Source: Hydrogenophaga sp.
GTDB taxonomy: Bacteria; Pseudomonadota; Gammaproteobacteria; Burkholderiales; Burkholderiaceae_C
Assembly (NCBI RefSeq): GCF_030373245.1
Contig: NZ_JAUCZF010000002.1
Location: 310,001 to 374,000 of the forward strand
Direction: 5' to 3'
DNA: 64,000 bases
The notes under the pieces were generated by a model. The model saw only the letters and a list, made by a program, of their open reading frames with translations. It did no database searches and was not told the origin of the DNA. The first letter of the stretch is position 1, and each line of letters opens with the position of its first letter. This document shows, in pieces, positions 46,566 through 55,258 of this stretch. The position numbers and the translations under genes were made by a program.

Positions 46566-47935
46566 GTCACGGGCGCTGGCTCGCTGGATGGCGCCTCGGC
46601 GGACACCGGCAGTTGTGCGAAACCGTCTCGCGCGATGTGCAAGCGCTGAAGCCAGCTGCGCAAACGATCGCATCGCGCAGTGTGCTGGTCGCAGATGGTG
46701 TCTCGCCAAGAGGGCGGTAGCCAGGCGTGTGCCCGTGCCTCGGTGACGATTTGCCTGGCCAGTGTCTGGGTGTCGTTGTGCAGCGTCTCAAGCTGCTGCA
46801 GCAGCGCCTCGCACTGCGCCACGCGGGCGGTGATGTGGATGCGGCTGAAGTGGCGCTCGGCGCGCTGGCTGGTGATGCGCACCATGTCGTCGCGGGCGGC
46901 ATCGGGCCCGGCGATGGCGCGCGCCAGCGCCAGCTTGCCCGCGCTGTCGTCTTGCACGTCGGCGGGCGCGCGGCGCTCAATGTCGAGCTGCTGTTCAAAG
47001 GCCTGAACCGCGCGCTCCAGACCATCGATCAGCACAGGTTCGATGCGCGCCACGCGGTGCAAAAACCACTCGCGCCACGCCGGCACCTCGGCCGGACCGG
47101 AGGCCAAGACAAAGGGCAGCAGCCAGAGGTCCCAGGGTTGAACCCGCTCGGCTTGCTGGCTGGCGGCCTGCACCTGAAGCAGCGCCACCAGCTGGCGCCA
47201 GCGCCGGTCGGACACAGGGTGATCGGACTGGCTGGCCTGTTGGCGCGCCGCCATAAGGTGGTCCAGCACCGGTTCGCCGAGCGCCACGGTGGCGGCCTGT
47301 TCGCGCAGGGCCTGCAGCTGCTGCGGAGCCAGTTGCGCCGCCGGGGGAACGTCGACCAGGGACGCGGGCGGGTCGGTGAGCAGCTGGGAAAAATGCGCGT
47401 CGTCCACCGGCAAGACCGGCACGCGCAGCAGAAAGCGGTCGTAGAAGGCGAGCAGGCTGTCGTCCTGAGGCTGCTCGTTGCTGGCACCCACCAGGCAGCG
47501 CAGCGGTACCGCGAGGCGCTGGCTGCCGTTGTCGAACTGGCGCTCGTGCAGCAGGCCGAGCAGGGTGTTGAGGATGGCCGAGTTGGCCTTGAACACCTCG
47601 TCCAGAAACACCACCTCGGCGGCCGGCAGGTAGCCGTCGGTCAGGCGCTCGTAGCGGTCTTCCTCCAGCGCGCGCAGCGAGAGCGGACCAAACAGCTCCT
47701 CGGGCACGGTGAAGCGGGTCAGCAGGCGCTCGAAGTAGCGCGCGCCCGGCAGCAGTCGCTGCAAGCGGCGCGCCAGCTCGCTCTTGGCGGTGCCGGGCGG
47801 ACCGAGCAACAGCACGTGCTCACCCGCGATGGCCGCCAGCAGCAACACGCGAGCAGCCACATCGCGCTGCAGCAGGCCGCGCTCCAGCTCGGCCAGGGCG
47901 GGTGCCCAGAGCGAGCCTGAGGGAGATGCGCTCAT
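46550..47935 (-). CDS. MoxR-family AAA+ ATPase (RavA-like)
   Basis: A 461-residue ATPase. Walker A GPPGTAKS at 45-52, Walker B VVFLDEVFK near 102-110, sensor 1 in LVGASNEQP, and the pore region FGPLSLRALEEDRY follow RavA. It would work with the ViaA-like protein as a remodelling or metal/cofactor insertion ATPase. ATG 47935 is chosen over a TTG four codons upstream. Promoter side carries repeat copy B. Confidence 0.88.
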   Translation of the reverse strand: MSASPSGSLWAPALAELERGLLQRDVAARVLLLAAIAGEHVLLLGPPGTAKSELARRLQRLLPGARYFERLLTRFTVPEELFGPLSLRALEEDRYERLTDGYLPAAEVVFLDEVFKANSAILNTLLGLLHERQFDNGSQRLAVPLRCLVGASNEQPQDDSLLAFYDRFLLRVPVLPVDDAHFSQLLTDPPASLVDVPPAAQLAPQQLQALREQAATVALGEPVLDHLMAARQQASQSDHPVSDRRWRQLVALLQVQAASQQAERVQPWDLWLLPFVLASGPAEVPAWREWFLHRVARIEPVLIDGLERAVQAFEQQLDIERRAPADVQDDSAGKLALARAIAGPDAARDDMVRITSQRAERHFSRIHITARVAQCEALLQQLETLHNDTQTLARQIVTEARAHAWLPPSWRDTICDQHTARCDRLRSWLQRLHIARDGFAQLPVSAEAPSSEPAPVTWSAD

Positions 47936-48000
47936 CGTGTGGTCCAAGATGCCACTACTTTAATGCGCTCCAGCGCCCGGAGCGCGTGCCTGCGTCCAGG

Positions 48001-48172
48001 ATGCGGTGGAACCGGCCTTGCCGGGCCACTCGCGTTGCCCCCTCGGGGGGCTGAGGACTGCGGCTCCAAGCCTGCCCGCGCAGGCCTGGACAGCCCGAAA
48101 AGGTTGAGCCTCTGGCGCAACCGTGGTCTGCAAGACACAAACCACAAACCCTCGCGGCGCGGGGGGCGGGTG
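48001..48172. repeat. GC-rich intergenic repeat, copy B
   Basis: The left part shares GGAACCGGC-YT-YGCCGGGCC with copy C. The middle (48038-48103) matches copy A, including hairpin CCAAGCCTGC, four bases, GCAGGCCTGG (48066-48089, one mismatch). A GCCCCC/GGGGGC hairpin is at 48037-48051. It ends with CGCGGCGCGGGGGG directly after the bktB stop. Mosaic of both other copies. Confidence 0.75.
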
Positions 48173-48173
48173 T

Positions 48174-49358
48174 TTACACCCGTTCGAAGATGGCCGCAAT
48201 GCCCTGGCCGCCGCCGATGCACATAGTCACCAGCGCGTAGCGGCCGTTCACACGCTGCAGTTCATACAGCGCCTTGACGGTGATCAGCGCACCGGTGGCG
48301 CCGATGGGGTGGCCCAGCGAAATGCCTGAGCCGTTGGGGTTGACCTTGGCCGGGTCCAGGCCCAGCTCTTTGGTCACGGCGCAGGCCTGTGCGGCAAAGG
48401 CTTCGTTGGCCTCGATCACGTCGAGGTCGTTGACGGTGAGGCCGGTTTTCTTCAGCACCGCCTGCGTGGCCGAGATCGGGCCCACGCCCATGATCTTCGG
48501 GTCCAGCCCGGTGTGGGCGTAGCCCACCAGGCGCGCCATGGGCTTGGCACCACGGGCCTTGGCCGCTGCGGCGTCCATCAGGACCACGGCCGCGGCCGCG
48601 TCGTTGATGCCCGAGGCGTTGCCGGCGGTCACGGTGCCGTTTTCCTTCACGAACACCGGCTTGAGCTTGGCCATGTCTTCGGGCTTGCAGTCGGGGCGGA
48701 AATGTTCGTCGGTGGCCCAGCTCACTTCACCTTTTCGGCTCTTGAGCATGACCGGAACGATCTGCTCCTTGAAGCGGCCTTCTTCGGTGGCGCGCTGGGC
48801 GCGGTTGTGGCTCTCGACCGCGAGCGCGTCCTGCATCTCGCGCGTGATGCCGTACTTGGCGGCCACGTTTTCGGCGGTAACGCCCATGTGGATGTTGTGG
48901 AACGGATCGTGCAGCGCACCGACCATCATGTCGATCATCTTGGTGTCGCCCATGCGGGCACCAAAGCGGGTGGCCAGGCTGGCGTAGGGCGCGCGGCTCA
49001 TGCACTCGGCGCCGCCGCCGATGGCGATGTCGGTGTCGCCCAGCAAGATGCTCTGGCTGGCGTTGACGATGGCCTGCAAGCCCGAGCCACAGAGGCGGTT
49101 GACGTTGTAGGCCGGTGTGGTTTCGGCACAGCCGCCGTCGATCGCGGCCACGCGCGAGAGGTACATGTCGCGCGGCTCGGTGTTGACCACATGGCCGAAC
49201 ACCACATGGCCCACGTCTTTGCCCTCGACGCCGGCGCGGGCCAGGGTTTCCTTGACGACCAGTGCGGCCAGCGCGGTGGGGGGCGAATCCTTCAGGCTGC
49301 CGCCAAAGGTGCCAATGGCGGTGCGGGCTGCTGCGACGACGACGACTTCTCTGCTCAT
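48174..49358 (-). CDS. bktB: beta-ketothiolase BktB (acetyl-CoA C-acyltransferase)
   Basis: A 394-residue thiolase condensing acyl-CoA with acetyl-CoA for polyhydroxyalkanoate precursors, or cleaving beta-ketoacyl-CoA. Catalytic C90 is in NRLCGSGLQ, His near 350 in GHPIGATGA, and C380 in MCIGGGQG; the N-terminus SREVVVVAAARTAIGTFGG and end AAIFERV closely resemble Cupriavidus BktB, including length. AGGAGA is 6 nt before ATG 49358. The longer open frame upstream overlaps the phosphatase gene and is not used. Single gene, no phaB/phaC nearby. Confidence 0.92.
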   Translation of the reverse strand: MSREVVVVAAARTAIGTFGGSLKDSPPTALAALVVKETLARAGVEGKDVGHVVFGHVVNTEPRDMYLSRVAAIDGGCAETTPAYNVNRLCGSGLQAIVNASQSILLGDTDIAIGGGAECMSRAPYASLATRFGARMGDTKMIDMMVGALHDPFHNIHMGVTAENVAAKYGITREMQDALAVESHNRAQRATEEGRFKEQIVPVMLKSRKGEVSWATDEHFRPDCKPEDMAKLKPVFVKENGTVTAGNASGINDAAAAVVLMDAAAAKARGAKPMARLVGYAHTGLDPKIMGVGPISATQAVLKKTGLTVNDLDVIEANEAFAAQACAVTKELGLDPAKVNPNGSGISLGHPIGATGALITVKALYELQRVNGRYALVTMCIGGGQGIAAIFERV

Positions 49359-49457
49359 GGGGTGTCTCCTGGGAATGGTGTTTGGGGAATCCGACTGACC
49401 CCTGTTCGATGCAGCGGGCCAAGCGCCCATGGTAAGCGCGGCTCCCTTACGCCAGGC

Positions 49458-49480
49458 TTGACGGGCGTCAAACGCCCGTC
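49458..49480. promoter_or_regulatory. inverted repeat upstream of bktB
   Basis: GACGGGCGT (49460-49468), CAA, ACGCCCGTC (49472-49480) is a perfect 9-base stem. It overlaps a second palindrome, TTGACG-GG-CGTCAA (49458-49471). It lies 12 nt after the phosphatase stop and 100 nt before bktB; no T-tract follows on the minus strand, so it may be an operator or a hairpin without U-run. Confidence 0.45.
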
Positions 49481-49492
49481 GATGAACAGGCC

Positions 49493-50083
49493 CTAGAAGC
49501 TTTGCCTCGCCAGCACGCGCAGCCGGCCATCGGCCATCTGACCAGGTCGGGTCAGCAGTATTTCGCCCATGGCCACAAAGCCGCCGGTGAGGGCGCTGAT
49601 GTTGACCTGGTGGGTCACCAGCACCAGGTTGCGCGGCGCCTTGAACGATTTCAGCGCCCGCAGCACCTCGGCGGTCTGCGTCTCGCGACCGTTTTGCTGA
49701 AAGAAGGAGTTGATGGGCGACCACACGGTGTGCCGGCCAAAGGCCAGCTCGGCGGTGTCCACGCAGCGGCACCAGGCGCTGGAGCGCACCTCGTCCAGCA
49801 CGATCCTTTCGCGCTGAAAAGCGGCCGCCACGCGGCGCGACTGCTCACGCCCCACGTCGTTGAGGTTGCGCTGGGTGCTGCAGTCGCCGATGCGGAAATT
49901 GGGCGGGTCGCCAATGCCGGACTCGGTCTGCGCATGGCGCATCAGCAACACATTGCCGCCTTGGCGCAGCAGGGTCCAGAAATCGGCGGCTTCGGTCGTG
50001 CTCTGGGCGCGAGCAAGCAGCGGTGCGCCCAGCGCGAGACCCAGCAGCGACGAGGTGAAACGGCGGCGAGGAGTCTGACGCAT
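49493..50083 (-). CDS. exported histidine phosphatase (phosphoglycerate-mutase-like)
   Basis: A 196-residue protein with a signal peptide (residues 1-27, MRQTPRRRFTSSLLGLALG; a twin arginine suggests Tat). The catalytic core is LMRHAQT with R49-H50; other family blocks are CSTQRNLNDVGREQS, SSAWCRCVDTA and VTHQVNI, which carries the second histidine. It would hydrolyse a phosphomonoester in the periplasm; substrate unknown. Downstream of the SDR gene on the same strand. Confidence 0.85.
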   Translation of the reverse strand: MRQTPRRRFTSSLLGLALGAPLLARAQSTTEAADFWTLLRQGGNVLLMRHAQTESGIGDPPNFRIGDCSTQRNLNDVGREQSRRVAAAFQRERIVLDEVRSSAWCRCVDTAELAFGRHTVWSPINSFFQQNGRETQTAEVLRALKSFKAPRNLVLVTHQVNISALTGGFVAMGEILLTRPGQMADGRLRVLARQSF

Positions 50084-50122
50084 GGGTTCTCCAGTCGGGG
50101 TTCGATGGGCAGGTTGTGGGCG

Positions 50123-50902
50123 TCAGTCGCGCACGTCGGCCACGGGCTGCTGCCCGAAGTCGGGCCGGTCCAGCCAGGCCAGCACGCGCTGGGCGGCGGC
50201 ATCGGGAGATGAGAGCTGGCCCTGGCGCTGGAGTTCCACGAAACGCTGGCGGTCGGGGAAAGCGGCCGGGTCACCGGCTCGCAGTTCGGTCTGCATGTCG
50301 GTGTCGATCACGCCGGGTGCCAGCGACACCAGCAGTGCACCGTGAGGCCGTTGGGCCTCGTCCAGTGCGCTGCAGCGGGTGAAGTGGTCCATGCCCGCCT
50401 TGGCCGCGCAGTATGGCCCTTGTGAGGCCATGGCGTGGCGGCCGAGGCCGGAAGAAATGTTCAGCACCTTGCGCGGGCCGCGCCAGCCCAGGTCGACCCA
50501 GGCGCCGGTGGCGCCGAGGAACGCGGCGGTCAGCTGCATCGGCGCTTCCAGGCCGACCCGCAGTGCGTTGGACAGCTGATCGGGTGGACAGGTGTTGAGC
50601 GGACCGATGGGGGCGAGCACTCCGGCGTTGTTGATCAGGGTGGCGCTGTGCAGGCTTTCGGAATCAAGCCCGTGCAACCAGTCTCGAAGGCGCTCGCGGC
50701 TGGCGACGGTATCGCTCAGGTCCTGCGCCCATTGCAGCAGCGCAGCGCCGGTGGCTTCGGCCTGGCGGGCGAGCGCGGCATTTTCATGGCGCGAGATGCA
50801 CAGCAGCATGCGGTCGGGAGCCAGCAGCTGCTGTGCCATCGCCAGGCCCATGCCGCGGGAGCCGCCGGTGAGGATGGTGAGGTGTTGGGGTGTGATGCGC
50901 AT
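50123..50902 (-). CDS. short-chain dehydrogenase/reductase
   Basis: A 259-residue SDR enzyme. Cofactor motif TGGSRGMG near 12-19, NNAG near 91, catalytic Ser in NISSGLG and Y-x-x-x-K in YCAAK near 162-166. The final steps PGVIDTDMQTELR are typical. Substrate unknown. The RluA gene lies 15 nt upstream on the same strand. Confidence 0.9.
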   Translation of the reverse strand: MRITPQHLTILTGGSRGMGLAMAQQLLAPDRMLLCISRHENAALARQAEATGAALLQWAQDLSDTVASRERLRDWLHGLDSESLHSATLINNAGVLAPIGPLNTCPPDQLSNALRVGLEAPMQLTAAFLGATGAWVDLGWRGPRKVLNISSGLGRHAMASQGPYCAAKAGMDHFTRCSALDEAQRPHGALLVSLAPGVIDTDMQTELRAGDPAAFPDRQRFVELQRQGQLSSPDAAAQRVLAWLDRPDFGQQPVADVRD

Positions 50903-50917
50903 GGCAATCTCCAGAGG

Positions 50918-51571
50918 TCAGAACGGGCAGGGTGCCACAAAGTGCAGCGCTTCACCGCTGTGCGGGTGATTGCAGTTGAGCGCCTGTGCGTGCAGCAGCA
51001 ACCGCTGCGACGGATCGGGTGGGGCGGCCGCGTAGAGTGGGTCGCCCACGATGGGGTGGCCAATGGCTTGCAGGTGTACGCGCAGCTGGTGAGAACGGCC
51101 GGTGACGGGTTCCAGCGCCAGCCGGGTGCGGCCACCAGGGTCACCGTCTTTCGGACTTTCCAGACGCCAGCGCGTGAGGCTGGGTTTGCCGTGCTCGTGG
51201 CACACGATGCTGCGCGGGCGGTTTTGCCAGTCGAGCAGCAGCGGCAGGTCGATGGTGCTCCAGCCGTTGTCGGGCTCGGGGTTGGCCAGCGCGCCGCTGA
51301 CCACCGCCGTGTAGCGCTTGTGCACCCGCCGCTGTTCGAACGCCAGGCTGAGCGCACGCTGGGCCTCGATGCCGCGCGCCATGAGGACCAGACCGGAGGT
51401 GGCCATGTCGAGGCGGTGCACGATCAGGGCGTCGGGCCACTGAGCCTGCGCACGGGCACTCAGGCAGTCCTGTTTGTCGGGACCTCGGCCGGGTACGCAG
51501 AGCAGGCCCGCGGGTTTGTCGAACACCAGCAGCCAGGGGTCGACGTGCAGCGGCGTGAGGCTGCTCGTCAA
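50918..51571 (-). CDS. rluA: 23S rRNA/tRNA pseudouridine synthase RluA
   Basis: A 217-residue pseudouridine synthase; E. coli RluA has 219 and modifies tRNA U32 and 23S U746. Catalytic Asp is in VHRLDMATSG; DKPAGLLCVPGRG, CDWxNRP-like LDWQNRPRS, TGRSHQLRVH and GHPIVGDPLYA all match. The start is probably TTG 51571, overlapping the preceding TGA (TTGA); a longer frame would run through the upstream gene. Confidence 0.9.
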   Translation of the reverse strand: MTSSLTPLHVDPWLLVFDKPAGLLCVPGRGPDKQDCLSARAQAQWPDALIVHRLDMATSGLVLMARGIEAQRALSLAFEQRRVHKRYTAVVSGALANPEPDNGWSTIDLPLLLDWQNRPRSIVCHEHGKPSLTRWRLESPKDGDPGGRTRLALEPVTGRSHQLRVHLQAIGHPIVGDPLYAAAPPDPSQRLLLHAQALNCNHPHSGEALHFVAPCPF

Positions 51572-52059
51572 GCCGGGTCGCCCGCGCTCAGCGCTTTGGC
51601 CACTTCGGTGGCGTCCAGGCTGCGCGCTGCACCAAAACCGGCAACCTGGCGGGCGCTGCTGGGCACCAGGCGAACAAACCGGAAGTCTCCCAGCGCCGTC
51701 ATCGGCTCGGCTTCCGGGAACCGGGCGAGGTAGGCGCTGCGGCATTGCTGTGCGTCGTCGCTGCCGGGTTCGGCCCAGGTGGCGTTCACGGACAGCGTTA
51801 CGCGTGCCAGCGCGTGCACCGGCTCGCTGTCCAGTTCGGCATCACAGACCAGCAGCGTGGCGCGTGGACTGGATCGCAGATGACGGCTGTGCGCGGCCAG
51901 CGCGCTGATGTGGATGACGACGCAGGCGGCTCGTGTGTCAATGGCAAACGGGACCATGGACACAAAGGCCACGCCGTCGGGGTCGAGCGTGCCCAGCGCA
52001 GCGGTACGGCGGCGCGAAAGCAGTTCGCGCAGCGCCCGCGTCAGGCTGTGTTCGGCCAT
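51568..52059 (-). CDS. pyridoxamine 5'-phosphate oxidase-like FMN-binding protein (HugZ type)
   Basis: A 163-residue split-barrel flavoprotein. TAALGTLDPDGVAFVSMVPFA and later ALARVTL and the final FRFVRLVPSSARQVAGFG are HugZ/PPOX hallmarks. Members bind FMN or haem and are often annotated haem utilisation or oxidase; the role here is unknown. It overlaps rluA by 4 nt and is 4 nt from the OmpA lipoprotein gene. Confidence 0.85.
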   Translation of the reverse strand: MAEHSLTRALRELLSRRRTAALGTLDPDGVAFVSMVPFAIDTRAACVVIHISALAAHSRHLRSSPRATLLVCDAELDSEPVHALARVTLSVNATWAEPGSDDAQQCRSAYLARFPEAEPMTALGDFRFVRLVPSSARQVAGFGAARSLDATEVAKALSAGDPA

Positions 52060-52063
52060 GCGC

Positions 52064-52666
52064 TCAGCGCACGATCACCTCGGCGCGGCGATTGCGCGGC
52101 TCGACCACCTCGTCCTCGGTGGGCACCGCCAGCTCACGCTCGCCGCGCCCCACGGCTTCGATCAGTGCCGCGGCGAAGCCGCGCTCGATGAGCAGCGCGC
52201 GGATCGCCTGCGCCCGCTCCAGAGACAGCTTGTCGTTGGCCTCCAGCGAGCCCTGGCGGTCGGTGTGACCGGTTATCACGATCTCGCCGCCAGCGCGTGC
52301 GCGGGCTTGCGTGATTACCTGTGGCAGCTGGGCCTGGGATTGTTCGGTGAGCTGTGAGGTGCCGGGCTCGAACTGCAGCACGAAGCGTTCTGGCGGCTGC
52401 GGTTGCAGCGCCACCAGCTGTGGGTAGGCCGAGCGCACCTGATCGGCGGTGGTGGTATCGGTGCTGATGCCGCCGCGGCGGTTCACGTCGGCCACGGCAT
52501 AGGGCTGATTGAGCACCTGCTCGCCTTGGCCGGTGCTCACCACCACCGCACTCGATGTGCCGCCGGCCTGAGGCAGCAGGGTGACGCGGGTGGCGGGCGC
52601 GCAGGCGGCCAGCAGGCCGATCGACAGAGCGACGATCGCTGGGCCGGAGAATCGATTGAGGTGCAT
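52064..52666 (-). CDS. OmpA-family lipoprotein
   Basis: A 200-residue lipoprotein: lipobox LLAAC (Cys near 22) with an OmpA C-terminal peptidoglycan-binding domain at about 95-200 (FEPGTSQLTEQSQAQLP, TGHTDRQGS, LSLERAQAIRALL, VEPRNRRAEVIVR). It anchors the outer membrane to peptidoglycan. ATG 52666 is chosen because the lipoprotein signal starts there; the open frame continues into the FecR gene region. It lies 50 nt after the FecR-domain gene. Confidence 0.88.
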   Translation of the reverse strand: MHLNRFSGPAIVALSIGLLAACAPATRVTLLPQAGGTSSAVVVSTGQGEQVLNQPYAVADVNRRGGISTDTTTADQVRSAYPQLVALQPQPPERFVLQFEPGTSQLTEQSQAQLPQVITQARARAGGEIVITGHTDRQGSLEANDKLSLERAQAIRALLIERGFAAALIEAVGRGERELAVPTEDEVVEPRNRRAEVIVR

Positions 52667-52716
52667 GGTCTTCGCTGGCCGACGGGGATCGTCGGCGCCA
52701 GGGTGGATGGGAGAGG

Positions 52717-53199
52717 TCAGCGCGCGGCCTGGGTTTCGACGATGAAGTCGGTGCCGCGCACACCGACCACCGAGGTAGGGGTTTGCACTTTGAACAGGCC
52801 GGGGTTGATGCGCGCCAGCAAACCGGTGACCACACGCACCGAGCCTTGCAGCAGATCGAGCAGGAAATTGCCTTCCTGAGTGGTGGCATCGAACTGGAAC
52901 TTGCTCAGGTCCATGGTGGTGTTGGGGCCCATCGTGAGCACTGTGCCGTCCTTGAGCGTGATGCTCGCGGCGCCGGTGGCGCCGGTGCTCACGCGCTGCG
53001 CCAAGCCCACACCGGCGCCAGGCGTCGCCGCCTGGCGAGCGTCTGCCGAACCAATCCAGGCCTCGCCTTGCACCTGCTTGAAGGTGCCGATTCGCGGGAC
53101 ATCCGCGGCTGGTGCGACGGGGTTGGTCTGGGCCCGCGCACCCCAAGACACGAAGGCGAAGCACAGCAGCAGAGACATCAGGCGGGCAAGCTTGGACAT
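52717..53199 (-). CDS. secreted FecR-domain protein
   Basis: A 160-residue exported protein: signal peptide 1-23 (ending ARA). The FecR fold follows: IGTFKQVQGEAWIG, RVSTGATGAASITLKDGTVL and TPTSVVGVRGTDFIVE. Unlike FecR sigma regulators it has no cytoplasmic anti-sigma domain, so it is a free periplasmic FecR domain. It precedes an OmpA lipoprotein gene; the pair may form an envelope sensor or scaffold, inferred from proximity. Confidence 0.85.
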   Translation of the reverse strand: MSKLARLMSLLLCFAFVSWGARAQTNPVAPAADVPRIGTFKQVQGEAWIGSADARQAATPGAGVGLAQRVSTGATGAASITLKDGTVLTMGPNTTMDLSKFQFDATTQEGNFLLDLLQGSVRVVTGLLARINPGLFKVQTPTSVVGVRGTDFIVETQAAR

Positions 53200-53393
53200 G
53201 GGGCGAAACTTTCGATCGGGGACGTCGATGGTACCGGAGCTACTCGGTGGCGGGCAACACCGCGGGGAACCTTGCAGGCAGACACTGGTCGGTCAAAGGG
53301 AGCTGCGGTCGCAGCCACATCGGTGATGTGCGTTGACTGCGGCGCCGGTGACCCCGGCTTATCATGTTTGTTTGCCTTGGAGGAAATCCTGTT

Positions 53394-54209
53394 TTGCACG
53401 AATTGAATACCGAACGCCTCACCGAACTCGCGATTTCCCTGGGTGCACAGATCGCATTGGCGCTGGTCGCCCTGCTGATCGGCCTCTGGCTCGCTGGCTG
53501 GATTTCCCGGCGGGTGGACAGCCGCATGGAAAAGTTGAACGTCGAGATCACCCTGAGGCGCTTTCTTCGCAGCTTGATCGGGCTGGGACTCAAGGTGATG
53601 GTGGTGATCAGTGTGGCCAGCATGCTCGGCGTCGCGACCACGTCTTTCATCGCCGTGCTGGGCGCCGCTGGCCTGGCCGTCGGCCTGGCGTTGCAGGGCA
53701 GTCTGTCGAACTTTGCCGGCGGTGTGTTGCTCATCCTGTTCAAGCCCTACAAGGTGGGTGATTACGTGGAAATGCAGGGCATCAGTGGTTCGGTGGTGTC
53801 GATCCAGCTGCTCAACACGGTGCTGCGCACGCCCGACAACAAGGTGGTGTTTGTGCCCAATGGGCCGGTGGCCAACGGCAACATCACGAACTACTCAGCG
53901 GAAGACACGCGGCGCGTGGACATGGTGTTCGGTATCAGCTACGGCGGCGACATTGATCTGGCCAAGACCTCGCTGCGCGAGCTGCTGCAAGCCGACGCAC
54001 GCGTGCTGCCCGAACCGGCGCCGCTGGTCGTGGTTGGCGAGCTGGCCGACAACTCGGTCAACCTCACGGTGCGTGCCTGGGCTGCCACCAGCGACTACTG
54101 GGGCGTGTACTTCGACATGCAGGAGGCAGTGAAGAAACGCTTCGACGCGGTGGGGCTGGAGATTCCGTTTCCGCAGCGCGACGTGCACCTGCACACCGTC
54201 AGCCCTTGA
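53394..54209 (+). CDS. small-conductance mechanosensitive channel (MscS family)
   Basis: A 271-residue channel with three helices (near 12-38, 57-80, 90-114); the pore helix is rich in Gly/Ala ([22 protein letters not shown]), and the beta domain has [25 protein letters not shown] at 53394 has GGAGG 10 nt upstream; an ATG at 53364 is ten codons earlier without a ribosome binding site, so the start is undecided. It relieves turgor on osmotic downshock. Followed 13 nt later by dusC. Confidence 0.92.
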   Translation: MHELNTERLTELAISLGAQIALALVALLIGLWLAGWISRRVDSRMEKLNVEITLRRFLRSLIGLGLKVMVVISVASMLGVATTSFIAVLGAAGLAVGLALQGSLSNFAGGVLLILFKPYKVGDYVEMQGISGSVVSIQLLNTVLRTPDNKVVFVPNGPVANGNITNYSAEDTRRVDMVFGISYGGDIDLAKTSLRELLQADARVLPEPAPLVVVGELADNSVNLTVRAWAATSDYWGVYFDMQEAVKKRFDAVGLEIPFPQRDVHLHTVSP

Positions 54210-54222
54210 GCCTGACCCTTCC

Positions 54223-55227
54223 ATGATCCTGCTCGCGCCCATGGAGGGCCTGCTCGACGCCACGCTGCGCGATGTGCTCACCCGCACCGGCGGCATCGAC
54301 CGCTGCGTGAGCGAGTTCATCCGCGTGACCAACACCGTGTTGCCCGAGCGCGCGTTTGTGCGCGTGGTGCCCGAGCTGTTGAACGGTGGGAAAACCCGGG
54401 CCGGTGTACCGGTGCGGCCACAGCTGCTGGGCTCCGACCCAGCCTGCCTGGCCGACAACGCCGCGCGCCTGGCCATGCTGAATCCACCGGGCATTGACCT
54501 CAATTTCGGTTGCCCTGCCAAGACGGTGAACAACAGCCGAGGTGGCGCCGTGTTGCTGGACGAGCCGGAGCTGGTGGGGCGCATCGTGGCGGCGGTGCGG
54601 CGCGCCGTCCCACCGCACCTGCCGGTCTCAGCCAAGATGCGCCTGGGTTTCAACGACGATGCGCGCGCCAAAGACAACGCGCTGGCCATCGCCGAGGCGG
54701 GAGCCAATGAGCTGGTGGTGCACGCTCGCACCAAGGCCCACGGCTACCGCCCACCGGCTTACTGGGAGCGCATCGCCCAGCTGCGCGAAAGCTTGCCTTC
54801 GAGCCTTCGCGTCATCGCCAACGGCGAGATATGGACCGCAGAAGACGCGCTTCGCTGCCGCGAAGTGAGCGGCTGCGAAGACCTGATGATCGGCCGCGGC
54901 ATGGTGGCCGATCCGGGCCTGGCGCTGAGCATCCGCGTTCAGGGTGGCGTGAGCTGGCATGAAATCCTGCCGCTGCTGACCGATTTCTGGCTGCAGGTGA
55001 GCCGCCGGGTGGAGCGGCGGCACCGCGCCGGTCGCCTCAAGCAGTGGCTGTCTGCCCTGCGCCGGCGCCACCCCGAGGCCGATCAGGCGTTCAACACCTT
55101 GCGCCTGCTGCACGAGCCCGAGGCCATCGAAGCCTGGCTGAGCCAGCAGGTCGGCACAGCCCCGCCTCGCGGCCTTACACCAGAGCCAGTGGCCTCGTCG
55201 CGAGCGGAAATGTCGCCAGCGTGTTAA
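54223..55227 (+). CDS. dusC: tRNA-dihydrouridine(16) synthase DusC
   Basis: A 334-residue FMN TIM-barrel enzyme that reduces tRNA U16. [22 protein letters not shown] at the start, FGCPAKTVN with catalytic C97, and the [10 protein letters not shown] block match DusC (E. coli 315 residues). It is followed 31 nt later by gshA and is probably co-transcribed with the MscS gene. Confidence 0.92.
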   Translation: MILLAPMEGLLDATLRDVLTRTGGIDRCVSEFIRVTNTVLPERAFVRVVPELLNGGKTRAGVPVRPQLLGSDPACLADNAARLAMLNPPGIDLNFGCPAKTVNNSRGGAVLLDEPELVGRIVAAVRRAVPPHLPVSAKMRLGFNDDARAKDNALAIAEAGANELVVHARTKAHGYRPPAYWERIAQLRESLPSSLRVIANGEIWTAEDALRCREVSGCEDLMIGRGMVADPGLALSIRVQGGVSWHEILPLLTDFWLQVSRRVERRHRAGRLKQWLSALRRRHPEADQAFNTLRLLHEPEAIEAWLSQQVGTAPPRGLTPEPVASSRAEMSPAC

Positions 55228-55258
55228 GTTCCGGCCCCGGACCCGAAAACCACCTTGT

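Noticed and set aside
44946..46649. 567-codon plus-strand open frame
   Set aside because: Antisense to the ViaA-like gene; no recognisable domain.
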